64,000 nt of DNA, from contig DVLL01000021.1 of the NCBI GenBank assembly GCA_018715525.1, positions 124,001-188,000 of the forward strand. The letters are read 5' to 3'. The position numbers and the translations under genes were made by a program. This stretch comes from Candidatus Faeciplasma pullistercoris. Its GTDB lineage: Bacteria; Bacillota; Clostridia; Oscillospirales; Ruminococcaceae. Numbering within the stretch: position 1 is the stretch's first letter; the number at the start of each line of letters is the position of its first letter. This document shows positions 8,768 through 17,546 of the stretch, in pieces. The notes under the pieces were generated by a model. It was not told where the DNA came from and made no database searches. It worked only from the letters and a program-made list of their open reading frames with translations.

Positions 8768-10111
8768 CTATACCAGTCCGGCTCTTTCACAGTTGTCCAA
8801 ATGCTCATCGTATGTCATGGCATAGTATGTTTCGCCTGTGCTAAGGTCTGAGCAGAAGTAGTAGTAATCGGTATCGTTTGGATACAGCACGGCGTTTATT
8901 GCATCTAATCCCGGGTTGCATATAGCTCCTACCGGAAGCCCAACGCAGGTATAGCTGTCATATGCGTCGTACATCTCCTGATATTCAACGGAAAGCACAT
9001 TTTTAATGACATTTTCAATATATGAGTAGGTCGTATCTGACTGCAAATTCGGGAAGCCCTCAGGGTCTGCCAGCCTGTTAAGAAATACAGATGCTATATT
9101 TCTCATGTCATCTACATTCGACGCTTCACGTTGTACTATAGACGCTAAGACCACGACTTCGTCAATGTTCATACCGATTTCGGCAGCACGGTCGATTGCT
9201 TCAGAGTTAAGGATTTCATCTGTTCTGGTTTTTATCTTCTTCACAACGTTGTACGCGGAATCTCCGACATAGAACTCATAGGTATCAGGGAAGAGATAGC
9301 CCTCATTTTTATAGAGCTTAAGGCTGGATGAGGAGACATATTTCTCGAACTCAAATCCAAATACAGACGAGTTAAAGGTATAAATGAAGTCGTCTGCGTC
9401 GCAAACGCCGTTTTGCTCAAGTATCTGAGCGGCATCAAGCAAAGTTATTCCTTCCGGGAAAGTAACCGTAACAGTCTCCTTGGCATCTCTCATTACCATA
9501 AGGCTATCTATGATATCGGCATAGCTCATGTTATATGCGACGTCAAGATCGCCCGGGTACATGTTTCCGTCTGCTCCCTTGAAGCGGGCTATCGCCAAGA
9601 ATACATTTTTGTAGTATATTACTCCCTCGTTGTAAAGCTGATCAGCAATATCCGAGCTGGTAGAACCTTCAGGGATTTTAATGGTAAAGCTGCTGCTCTG
9701 ACTCTCGATTCCAAGAACATCTCTGCCTATTACAATTATAAACAGCGAAAGCACCACTGAAACGCAGATAACGAGCGTTGCGAGAATAATTCCCATATAT
9801 GCGGAATAGTTTGCCTTTGTGCGCCTTTTCTTTCTCGGACGGGCGTATCCGTTTGTTTGGCGGCTATCAAAGCTTTTTTGAAGCCGATTTTCGCTCTGAT
9901 TTTTGCTCAAGTATTCATTCGAGCTAACATCAGCAGGGACTCTAACTGTTTTGCCCTCCATTGCGCCCTCGTCCTCAGAGTGAAAATCGGACGGCAAGTC
10001 ACTGCCTTTGTCGTCGCTTTCAGACTGAGCGTGCTGAGAATCGCTTTTTGCTTCTGCGAGAATCTCTTCAAGAAGCTCCTCGTAGTTGTCTTTTTTGTTG
10101 CTATCTGTCAT
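8768..10111 (-). CDS. mltG: Endolytic transglycosylase MltG
   Basis: Membrane-anchored lytic transglycosylase (YceG domain) that cleaves nascent glycan strands and limits their length. About 105 charged cytoplasmic residues precede one membrane span (about 107-135, IILATLVICVSVVLSLF), then a LysM-like region with IPEGSTSSDIADQL and the YceG core; the catalytic Glu is in VQREASNV (about 325), and the end motif VGLPVGAICNPG is intact. Length 447. ATG with GAGGAAG eight bases upstream. The N-terminal cytoplasmic region is long and Ser/Glu/Asp-rich, a common Clostridial variation. Confidence 0.93.
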   Translation of the reverse strand: MTDSNKKDNYEELLEEILAEAKSDSQHAQSESDDKGSDLPSDFHSEDEGAMEGKTVRVPADVSSNEYLSKNQSENRLQKSFDSRQTNGYARPRKKRRTKANYSAYMGIILATLVICVSVVLSLFIIVIGRDVLGIESQSSSFTIKIPEGSTSSDIADQLYNEGVIYYKNVFLAIARFKGADGNMYPGDLDVAYNMSYADIIDSLMVMRDAKETVTVTFPEGITLLDAAQILEQNGVCDADDFIYTFNSSVFGFEFEKYVSSSSLKLYKNEGYLFPDTYEFYVGDSAYNVVKKIKTRTDEILNSEAIDRAAEIGMNIDEVVVLASIVQREASNVDDMRNIASVFLNRLADPEGFPNLQSDTTYSYIENVIKNVLSVEYQEMYDAYDSYTCVGLPVGAICNPGLDAINAVLYPNDTDYYYFCSDLSTGETYYAMTYDEHLDNCERAGLV

Positions 10112-10155
10112 ATCGCACTTCCTCGGTGTGGGGTGAAAAATTTATTTTTATCTGC

Positions 10156-10701
10156 TTACCTTTTGACGTTAAGCGTCTTAAGAAGCCTTTGCGCTCTGTC
10201 CTGAGAAAACAGCTTTTCTATTATAGCGGCAGAAAACTCAACAGCCGCACCCATTCCGCAGCCTGTAATTATATTTCCGTCGACCACAACGGCATCGTCT
10301 GTGACCACAGCGCCTTCAAGCTCGTTCTCAAATCCCGGATAGCAAACAGCCTTTTTTCCCTTAAGAAGACCCTTGTGACCTAAAATCGAGGGTGCGGCGC
10401 ATATCGCGGCTATAGGAATGTCATGCTCAGCACAGTAGTCCACAGCCTCGCTAACAGTCTTGTTTTTTTCAAGATTGAGAGTCCCAGGCATTCCTCCTGG
10501 AAGTATTATCATTTCGATCTCAGGGCTCATCTTAAGCTCATTGTCCTCAATGTCGGCTATAACCGGAACTCCATGTGAGCTCTTTACAATCACTCCGCCT
10601 ATTCCGACGGTAAGAACCTCCTTCTCACATCTTCTGAGGCAATCAACAGGAGTCAAAGCTTCTACTTCTTCAAAACCGTTAGCCAAAAAACAAATTACCA
10701 T
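10156..10701 (-). CDS. DJ-1/PfpI family protein
   Basis: DJ-1/ThiJ/PfpI superfamily protein of 181 residues with the conserved nucleophilic Cys in IAAICAAPSIL (about residue 101) and the conserved Glu in NGFEEVEA (about 13). Family members act as glyoxalases, deglycases or redox-responsive proteins; which applies here cannot be read from sequence. The ORF track begins at a GTG (10713) inside recN, but AAAGGTGA is correctly spaced only for ATG 10701, five bases past the recN stop. It belongs to the long operon. Confidence 0.88.
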   Translation of the reverse strand: MVICFLANGFEEVEALTPVDCLRRCEKEVLTVGIGGVIVKSSHGVPVIADIEDNELKMSPEIEMIILPGGMPGTLNLEKNKTVSEAVDYCAEHDIPIAAICAAPSILGHKGLLKGKKAVCYPGFENELEGAVVTDDAVVVDGNIITGCGMGAAVEFSAAIIEKLFSQDRAQRLLKTLNVKR

Positions 10702-10705
10702 AAGT

Positions 10706-12394
10706 TCATTCACCTTTCATATTTGAGTTCATAACCGATTTTAGTTGTTCCTCTGCATCTTTAAGCACAGTTGGAGTTATATTATCACCGCCAAGTATTC
10801 TTGCGATCTCGTACACTCGCTCATCAAAGCTCAGCCGGCGTATTTCGGTTGCAGTCCTGCCGTCACGGGAAGTTTTTTCTATCAGCAGATGATTGTCCGC
10901 TGTGATTGCTATCTGCGGCAGGTGAGTAACACAGATGATCTGATGCTTGTGTGACAGCTCTTTTAATTTTATGCCTATCTTTTGGGCGGCTCTTCCGCTG
11001 ACTCCCGAGTCAATTTCGTCAAAAATCAGAGTCGGTATTTTATCTCTGTCGGCAAGAACTGATTTTAATGCAAGCATTATCCTTGAGAGCTCGCCTCCTG
11101 ACGCTATCTTTGCTAGCGGCTTCGGAGCTTCTCCTTTATTGGCGGATATCAAAAACTCGACATTGTCCATACCGTTTTGCGTCAGCTTTCCCTTTTGTAT
11201 GTCAACTTGTATTTTAACATCAGGCATATTCAGGAAAGACAGTTCGCTGCAAACCTCGTCACAGAACCTCTTTGCCGCATCAATGCGGTGCTTTGAGAGA
11301 GCTTCCGCCTTTTTGGTAGTTTCCAGAAGCAGCTTGTTCTTTTTATCTCTCAGCGCTTGAAGCAGCTCCTCAGAGCTTTCTAACTGAGAGTATTCCTCCA
11401 AGCAGCTTTCATAAAGCCGGATAGCGTCTGAAAGTGTCGGACCGTATCTTCGCTTGACTGAGGCAAGCTTATTTCTTCGATTGCTCAGCGACTCGAATTC
11501 CGATTCGTCAATGTCTATTGATGAAAGAAGCCTTGACAGCTCATTTGCTATGTCTCCTATCTCTATCCCCGCGCTGCTGAGCCTTTCTGAAAGAGGCTTT
11601 AATTCTTTGAGATATTCTTCGTTGAGTTTAAGTTCGCTGTATGCCCTTGCTATCAGCCCGCCGGCGCCATCTTCTTCGTCCTTCCCAGATATGCAATATA
11701 AAGCTGAGCTTATTGCATCTGAGAGGGCTACGGAATTTTCAGCGAGCCTAAAACGTTCCTCTATCTGCTCTTCCTCATCCGGAGAGGTTATATTCAAACT
11801 TCCTATATCCTCAATGACTCTGCTTAGATACGCCTGCCGTTCCTCTTTTTGCTGAGCCTTGTTTTTTTCCATGCTTATCTCCTTAGCGACTGCCTGAAGC
11901 TCCTTAAACGAGCTGAGGTAGTCGGATATAAGCTCGTCCGATGAGGCGTATCCGTCCAAAATGTTTAGGTGCTTGCCGGGGTCAAGAAGAACCTGGCTGT
12001 CATGCTGACCGTGTATGTTTACAAGAAGATCACCTATCTCACGAAGGGTTGAAAGATTTACTGGTCTCTGATTTATCTTAGCCAAGCTTTTTCCGTCTAT
12101 GCTTATCTCTCGCGAAATTACGAGCTGACCGTCCTCACAGCCGAGCCCAAGCTCACCAAGCTTGTCAAGCGTGTTTTTGGGAATATCGGTAAAGACTGCT
12201 ATTACTAACGCTCTGTCCTTTCCGGTTCTGATTATGTCCTTGTATACCCTCTGCCCAAGAACAGCATTTATTCCGCCTATAAGTATCGATTTACCCGCGC
12301 CGGTTTCACCGGTGAAGATATTTAAGCTATCGCAAAGAGATATGGTTGTTCTTTCTATAACAGCAAGGTTTTCTATGTAAAGCTCGGTCAGCAA
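10706..12394 (-). CDS. recN: DNA repair protein RecN
   Basis: SMC-like ATPase of double-strand break repair. Walker A GETGAGKSI is at about residues 29-37, a central coiled-coil region spans about 150-370, and the ABC signature LASGGELSRIML (about 433) is followed by Walker B TLIFDEIDSGVSG. Length 562, normal. The initiator is TTG, giving the family-typical MLTELYIENLAVI, with AGGAAG about nine bases upstream. It follows argR by 41 nt, the same argR-recN order as in Bacillus. Confidence 0.96.
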   Translation of the reverse strand: MLTELYIENLAVIERTTISLCDSLNIFTGETGAGKSILIGGINAVLGQRVYKDIIRTGKDRALVIAVFTDIPKNTLDKLGELGLGCEDGQLVISREISIDGKSLAKINQRPVNLSTLREIGDLLVNIHGQHDSQVLLDPGKHLNILDGYASSDELISDYLSSFKELQAVAKEISMEKNKAQQKEERQAYLSRVIEDIGSLNITSPDEEEQIEERFRLAENSVALSDAISSALYCISGKDEEDGAGGLIARAYSELKLNEEYLKELKPLSERLSSAGIEIGDIANELSRLLSSIDIDESEFESLSNRRNKLASVKRRYGPTLSDAIRLYESCLEEYSQLESSEELLQALRDKKNKLLLETTKKAEALSKHRIDAAKRFCDEVCSELSFLNMPDVKIQVDIQKGKLTQNGMDNVEFLISANKGEAPKPLAKIASGGELSRIMLALKSVLADRDKIPTLIFDEIDSGVSGRAAQKIGIKLKELSHKHQIICVTHLPQIAITADNHLLIEKTSRDGRTATEIRRLSFDERVYEIARILGGDNITPTVLKDAEEQLKSVMNSNMKGE

Positions 12395-12435
12395 TCTTTT
12401 TCACTTCCTTTGCCCGAAATAAACATTGATTAAAT

Positions 12436-12885
12436 TTACAGTATATTTTGCAGCTCTTCAAGCAGCTTTATGGCGTCTTCCTCGGTTCTCATGAGAACAA
12501 ATATCGTGTCGTCTCCTGCAAGCGTGCCGACAACGCCGGAATATTCCACCGAATCAAGCTTTGAGCATACTGCGTTAGCCATTCCAGTGCTGCACTTGAT
12601 GACAACCGTATTCATAGCTCTGTCCACAGATAAAACGGCATCCGAGAAAAACGAATAAAACGAAATTTTGACAAAGTTATCTCCTAATTTAGGAGGAAGA
12701 GAATATTTATAATTGCCGTTTTCCCCCATTGTCTTAAGAAGCGAAAGCTCTTTAATATCTCTTGAAACCGTGGCTTGTGTAACATTGAAGCCTCTGTCCA
12801 TAAGAAGTGCCTGAAGCGTCTCCTGAGTGTCGACCTCATACCTTGAGACGATATCCAAAATCGCTTTTTTTCTGTCGTTTTTCAT
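12436..12885 (-). CDS. argR: Arginine repressor ArgR/AhrC
   Basis: Arginine-responsive regulator of arginine synthesis and catabolism. The N-terminal winged helix carries the SRDIKELSL recognition segment (about residues 40-50), and the C-terminal hexamerisation/arginine-binding domain has GTLAGDDTIFVLMR. Length 149 is standard. GGAGGAAG lies just upstream of ATG. No arginine genes are in the window; its place between nadK and recN is a conserved Firmicute arrangement, not a sign of local targets. Confidence 0.95.
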   Translation of the reverse strand: MKNDRKKAILDIVSRYEVDTQETLQALLMDRGFNVTQATVSRDIKELSLLKTMGENGNYKYSLPPKLGDNFVKISFYSFFSDAVLSVDRAMNTVVIKCSTGMANAVCSKLDSVEYSGVVGTLAGDDTIFVLMRTEEDAIKLLEELQNIL

Positions 12886-12920
12886 GCTTCCTCCAATTAT
12901 TACTTTTACCGTAAAACGGC

Positions 12921-13778
12921 TTATATTTGCTTAGCGGGCTGCATAAGTTTTGAGCTTATGGATTTAAAGTAATTGTTTCCGTTTATATCTATGAGGTCAA
13001 GCCTCAGAGCTGACTTTTTAATATAAATCCTATCATGAGATGACACCGGAATCGCATCATTACCGTCTGAGCTGAGTCCTATGACGCCCTCGGCCTTGCA
13101 TCTAATCTCCAGAAGCTTGTCAGGTGCAAAAATCATAGATCTTGCAAACAATGAGTGCGGACAAATCTGGGTAAATTCTATACAGTCCATAGATGGTTCG
13201 ATCAAAGGACCTCCGGCTGACAAGGAATAGGCCGACGCGCCGGTCGGTGTTGAGAAAATCAGTCCGTCAGCCCTAAGCGAAGATACTGTCACGCCGTCAG
13301 CTATAACAGTGTAATCGTTTATATTATAGTTCAATCCGTGCGTAATTACAATATCATTCAGCGCGCTGACTTTTTCCCGGCTGCCGTCTTTTCGCTCTAT
13401 GACGCAGTCAAGCATCATTCTGCTTTCCGTTTTATAGTCGCCGGAAACGAGGTTTACTATACTCGGCAGCTCTTCCATTTCAAGAGAAGCCATAAAGCCG
13501 AGTCTTCCGCAATTAACGCCGAGGAGCATTTTTTTAAAAGCCGCTGCAAGCGGAGCCATGTGCAAAATAGTCCCGTCTCCGCCGATAGTGACTATTATGT
13601 CGGCAGTTTTCACTCCCTCGCTTACATCAGTCACAAATGAGACTCCGTCGAGCTTGAGTGCCTTTGCGTCGTCGCTCACAAGTATTTTACAGCCCTTGTC
13701 GCGCAGAAGCTCGACTGCGTGCTTGGTACTCTCCATTGAATGCGGTTTTTCAGGATTTGGATAGATAAAAATTGTCAT
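12921..13778 (-). CDS. nadK: NAD kinase
   Basis: Phosphorylates NAD to NADP. The diagnostic GGDGT motif is at about residues 66-70 and the second family block FSTPTGASAYSLSAGG at about 180. Length 285. The ATG shares a four-base ATGA overlap with the tlyA stop, so translation is coupled to it. NADP supply fits the isoprenoid (dxs/ispA) genes upstream only loosely; the gene order is conserved in Firmicutes. Confidence 0.96.
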   Translation of the reverse strand: MTIFIYPNPEKPHSMESTKHAVELLRDKGCKILVSDDAKALKLDGVSFVTDVSEGVKTADIIVTIGGDGTILHMAPLAAAFKKMLLGVNCGRLGFMASLEMEELPSIVNLVSGDYKTESRMMLDCVIERKDGSREKVSALNDIVITHGLNYNINDYTVIADGVTVSSLRADGLIFSTPTGASAYSLSAGGPLIEPSMDCIEFTQICPHSLFARSMIFAPDKLLEIRCKAEGVIGLSSDGNDAIPVSSHDRIYIKKSALRLDLIDINGNNYFKSISSKLMQPAKQI

Positions 13779-14593
13779 AATTTTACGCTCTTCTCTTTGT
13801 CTGATTTAACTGAACCAAAAGCATCGGAGACAATCTGCCGATAATCAAGCACCGCCGAGCTCACAGACTCTTTTACCACAAGGGCAAGGTATTCTATATT
13901 GCCGTCTCCTCCCCTTATCGGAGAAAAGGTAATTGATCTTACGCTAAATCCTATACCTGAAATATAATTTACCGTATCGCTGAGCACGCTTTTGTGTACT
14001 TCCTTGTCCTTGACTATTCCGCCCTTGGAAATATTGTGCCGTCCCGCTTCGAACTGAGGCTTTATCAGCATAACCGCCCTGCCGCCTGCTCCCAAAAGCC
14101 TGTACGCAGCGTGCGCGGCATATCTGACTGATATAAACGACAGATCCGCGCATACAAAGTCAGGGGTGACGCCGCCTATTGTATCCGGGGTCACATCCTT
14201 TACATTTACGCCCTCGATATTCACCACTCGGCTGTCGTCAATAAGCTTTTTTGCAAGCTGTCCGTGACCCACGTCAATTGAATACACCTTTTTAGCACCG
14301 TTTTGGAGCATGCAGTCTGTAAAGCCGCCGGTGGACGCCCCCAAATCTACGCACACAGCGTCGCTTAGTGATAAATCAAAGAATTTCATCGCCTTTTCCA
14401 GCTTCAAGCCTCCCCTGCCGACATATTTTTCTTCCGCTGTGCACGTTATTTCATCGTCTGAGGAAACCAAAAAGGAAGACTTTAACTGAACAACGCCGTT
14501 TACCGAGACCTTTCCCGATTTTATATACTCCTTTGCGCGCTCCCGTCCCGGTGCAAGCCGCCTCATAACAAGCTCAGAGTCAAGTCTTATCAT
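13775..14593 (-). CDS. tlyA: TlyA family rRNA (cytidine-2'-O)-methyltransferase
   Basis: S4 RNA-binding domain (about residues 1-60, MIRLDSELVMRRL start) followed by an FtsJ-like Rossmann methyltransferase with SAM motif VDLGASTGGFTDC (about 82-94) and the catalytic-lysine segment MLIKPQFE. TlyA homologues 2'-O-methylate 16S/23S rRNA. Length 272. The ATG overlaps the dxs stop by 14 nt and has only a weak ribosome site, so coupling is likely. The name 'hemolysin' sometimes used for this family is misleading. Confidence 0.93.
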   Translation of the reverse strand: MIRLDSELVMRRLAPGRERAKEYIKSGKVSVNGVVQLKSSFLVSSDDEITCTAEEKYVGRGGLKLEKAMKFFDLSLSDAVCVDLGASTGGFTDCMLQNGAKKVYSIDVGHGQLAKKLIDDSRVVNIEGVNVKDVTPDTIGGVTPDFVCADLSFISVRYAAHAAYRLLGAGGRAVMLIKPQFEAGRHNISKGGIVKDKEVHKSVLSDTVNYISGIGFSVRSITFSPIRGGDGNIEYLALVVKESVSSAVLDYRQIVSDAFGSVKSDKEKSVKL

Positions 14594-16436
14594 GGCAGTT
14601 GCTGATTCTAGGGCATAAGCCCATTTTCTCTGTAATTTTATTCTCGGAAAGCCCGTAAAGCTCTATTGCTTCGTCGATTTTCATTTGCTGAACAAACCCT
14701 TCTATCGCACATACTTTTAGGTTGGGGCAAAATACGCTTAGCTGCTGACTTAGAGATCCGTCGTAGCTGCATTCCTCAAAGATATACGGCTGCTTGTAGC
14801 TGTTGATTATATTTGAAATCTCTGCGTCTATTGGTCGTATTTTCAGAAGCCTGAGAAAGTCTGTATCATGCTTGTCGTATACTCTTTTGGCGATCCCGGC
14901 TTCTCTGCCGTAGGCTATGATAAGCTTGTCAGAGCGCTTGTTTTGATTTTTTTCATAAAGCAGATAGCCTGGCTGCACGCTTATGCCATCTGAGATATTT
15001 TCCATTCCCTTCGGACATCTGATCACCGTAAGACCGCTGTCCTCGTGTATTGCCATATGCAGACAGATTTCCGCTTCAGAATAGCAGGATGGTGAGTAAA
15101 TTACCGTTCCCGGGATTGTCGAAAGGAAAGGCAGGTCAAAGAGCCCCTGATGGGTTTCGCCATCCTCTCCGACTATACCGGAGTTGAATTCTATTATAAC
15201 CAAATGCAGTCTTGCTATCGCAATGTCGTGGATAAGCTGGTCATAGCTTCTTTGCAGGAAGGATGAATATACCGCGAACACGGGAATCATTCCCATTCTT
15301 GACAGCCCTGCCGCAAAGGCCACGGCGTGCTGCTCTGCTATTCCCACGTCGAAAAATCGCTCCGGGTATGCCTTTGAAAAATAATTCATGCCTGTGGCGT
15401 ATTTCATTGCGGCTGTAATACCGCATATTCTGCTGTCTGATTCAGCTTCCTTGACAAGAGCAAGCCCCATGGCGTCGGTAAAGTTATAACTATGCTCAGG
15501 CGTTTTTCCGGTCTTAATATCGAACGATGAAACGCTGTGAAAGTTTCCCGGGTTGTTCTCAGCCGGAGGATAGCCTTTTCCCTTTACAGTATTCACCTGA
15601 ACTATCACGGGAGCGTTAAGCGACTTTGCAGCCGAAAGAGCGGTTTGAAGCTCGTCTATATCATGCCCGTCTACCGGACCTATAAACTCAAAGCCAAGAT
15701 CCTCAAATAGGGTGCTGTGCAAAAGCTTCTCCTTAATAGCGTCTTTTGAGAGGCTTATAGTGTTGACTATTCCTGTGCCTATAAGAGGAATTTTTTCCAG
15801 TATTTTTTTTGTCGCATGCTTGGCATCCCTGTATGATTTCTTTATCCTGAGCTTAGAGAGATACTCTGCGATTCCTCCGATATTCCTTGAGATAGACATC
15901 TCGTTATAGTTCACCACTATGACAAGATTTACTTTTGATTTTCCGGCGTTATTAAGCCCTTCATAGGCTAAGCCTCCGGTCAGAGAGCCGTCTCCTATAA
16001 CCACTACGGTGTGATGGTGATCTCCGCTAAGCTTCATCGCCTGCGCTATTCCGACGGCAGAAGAAATAGATGTTGAGCTGTGACCGGTTATTAATGGGTC
16101 ATGCTCAGATTCGCTCGGTTTCTGAAAGCCGCTTAATCCGTCTTTTCGGCGCAGTGTTCTAAAGCTTGACAGCCTACCCGTAAGAAGCTTGTGTGAATAG
16201 CTCTGGTGACCTACATCAAATATTATTTTGTCCTTTGGAGATTCAAAGACTTGATGTATAGCCACCGTCAGCTCGACCGTTCCGAGATTAGATGCAAGAT
16301 GCCCCCCGTTTTTTGACACAGTACTTATGATTTTTTCTCTGATTTCTTTACATAGCTCCTTCTCCTCGTTGATACTGAGCTTTTTTATATCCTCAGGGAG
16401 CTTTAGAGAGCTTAAAAGTCTATCATTCAACAGCAT
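14580..16436 (-). CDS. dxs: 1-deoxy-D-xylulose-5-phosphate synthase
   Basis: Thiamine-diphosphate enzyme joining pyruvate and glyceraldehyde 3-phosphate, first step of the MEP isoprenoid pathway. ThDP motif GDGSLTGG...N is at about residue 147, preceded by HxSYSHKLLTGR and STSISSAVG, and the transketolase C-terminal regions are intact. About 618 residues. The ORF track uses TTG 16454 (overlapping the ispA stop as TTGA); I prefer ATG 16436, which has AAAGG four bases upstream, but both are possible. Directly after ispA. Confidence 0.95.
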   Translation of the reverse strand: MLLNDRLLSSLKLPEDIKKLSINEEKELCKEIREKIISTVSKNGGHLASNLGTVELTVAIHQVFESPKDKIIFDVGHQSYSHKLLTGRLSSFRTLRRKDGLSGFQKPSESEHDPLITGHSSTSISSAVGIAQAMKLSGDHHHTVVVIGDGSLTGGLAYEGLNNAGKSKVNLVIVVNYNEMSISRNIGGIAEYLSKLRIKKSYRDAKHATKKILEKIPLIGTGIVNTISLSKDAIKEKLLHSTLFEDLGFEFIGPVDGHDIDELQTALSAAKSLNAPVIVQVNTVKGKGYPPAENNPGNFHSVSSFDIKTGKTPEHSYNFTDAMGLALVKEAESDSRICGITAAMKYATGMNYFSKAYPERFFDVGIAEQHAVAFAAGLSRMGMIPVFAVYSSFLQRSYDQLIHDIAIARLHLVIIEFNSGIVGEDGETHQGLFDLPFLSTIPGTVIYSPSCYSEAEICLHMAIHEDSGLTVIRCPKGMENISDGISVQPGYLLYEKNQNKRSDKLIIAYGREAGIAKRVYDKHDTDFLRLLKIRPIDAEISNIINSYKQPYIFEECSYDGSLSQQLSVFCPNLKVCAIEGFVQQMKIDEAIELYGLSENKITEKMGLCPRISNCHDKT

Positions 16437-16450
16437 TACACCTTTTCTGC

Positions 16451-17353
16451 TCAAATTTTTCTATCGACAAGACCTAATGCAAGCTCGCTTAAAAACTCAG
16501 AGCCTTGGTAGAGACTGATTGCGCTTATTGCCCGCCTAGTATAGCTCGCAGCAAGCTTTTTTGCCTTGTCTATTCCCAATATATCCGCAAATGTCGGCTT
16601 ATTCCTTTCAAGGTCGCTGCCGGTAGGTTTTCCGAGCAGCTTTTCATCACCGGTAACATCGAGTACGTCGTCCACAATCTGAAAAGCAAGGCCAAGATTG
16701 TCTGCGTATTCTGCGGCGTTATCAAGCCGAGAGTCATCTGCCCCGGCTAAAATTGAACCGAACAGGCAGGATGCTCTTAAAAGGCAGCCTGTTTTGAGCC
16801 GTGACATTTCGGTAAGGAACTCTACGCTAACCTCATTCGCTCTTCCCTCAGAATATATATCCATCATCTGACCCATTATCATTCCTCTGTGTCCTGCGGC
16901 TTCAGACAAAACCTGGGTCAGCTTGGCAGCGGTTTTCAAATCGATCTTTCCGGCAAGCGCGTTTTCACTTATTATTTGGAACGGAAGTATGCTGAGCCCG
17001 TCTCCTGCGAGCAGCGCAACATCCGCTCCGTAAGCAGCGTGAGTAGAAGGCTTACCGCGCCTTAGGCTGTCGTTGTCCATCTCCGGCATGTCATCGTGTA
17101 TAAGCGAGAAGGTGTGCATTAGTTCAAGACATGATGCAATTTCGCTGATATCCTCCCTGCCGCCGAAAAGGTCGTAAAAGGCCATGCACAGCACCGGTCT
17201 TATCCTTTTTCCACCGGCTGATACAGAATATTTCTCAGCCTCTATCACCTTATCTCTGTAACAATCGGTATATCTAAGGTATTCACACTCGGATAAGACC
17301 TTGTTTACCGAATCTATGTATGCGCCAAGCCATGTTTGGGTTATTTTATTCAT
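16451..17353 (-). CDS. ispA: Short-chain polyprenyl (farnesyl) diphosphate synthase
   Basis: Trans-prenyltransferase that condenses IPP with DMAPP/GPP. First Asp-rich motif HDDMPEMDND (about residue 84) and second DDVLD (about 225) are intact, with KTGCLLRAS between. About 300 residues. ATG 17353 has AAGGACGG upstream and overlaps the xseB stop by eight bases; the ORF track start at 17380 lies inside xseB. The xseA-xseB-ispA-dxs-tlyA order is a classic Firmicute isoprenoid/repair operon. Confidence 0.94.
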   Translation of the reverse strand: MNKITQTWLGAYIDSVNKVLSECEYLRYTDCYRDKVIEAEKYSVSAGGKRIRPVLCMAFYDLFGGREDISEIASCLELMHTFSLIHDDMPEMDNDSLRRGKPSTHAAYGADVALLAGDGLSILPFQIISENALAGKIDLKTAAKLTQVLSEAAGHRGMIMGQMMDIYSEGRANEVSVEFLTEMSRLKTGCLLRASCLFGSILAGADDSRLDNAAEYADNLGLAFQIVDDVLDVTGDEKLLGKPTGSDLERNKPTFADILGIDKAKKLAASYTRRAISAISLYQGSEFLSELALGLVDRKI

Positions 17354-17540
17354 GCTGTCCGTCCTTCTCGTCGGAATCAACGCCCAGCTCAGTTCTGATA
17401 TCAGATATCATCTTAAGGCAGCTATCTGAGAGCGCCATGCCCTCCTTATAGAGCTTGACAGTTTCATCGAGAGACAAATTCTCCCGAGTGAGCCGAGAGC
17501 ATATTTCCTTAAGCCTGTTCATGGATTCTTCAAGATTCAT
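17346..17540 (-). CDS. xseB: Exodeoxyribonuclease VII small subunit
   Basis: 64-residue small subunit of exonuclease VII. It shows the typical MNLEESMNRLKEICSRL start and the LDETVKLYKEGMAL coiled-coil segment. It sits six bases after xseA and overlaps ispA, with GAGGACAGG as ribosome site, so stoichiometric co-translation is expected. Confidence 0.93.
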   Translation of the reverse strand: MNLEESMNRLKEICSRLTRENLSLDETVKLYKEGMALSDSCLKMISDIRTELGVDSDEKDGQHE

Positions 17541-17546
17541 ATATAA

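Noticed and set aside
8246-8825. Two overlapping plus-strand ORFs (126 and 142 aa)
   Set aside because: They lie opposite the conserved U32 gene and in conflict with each other.
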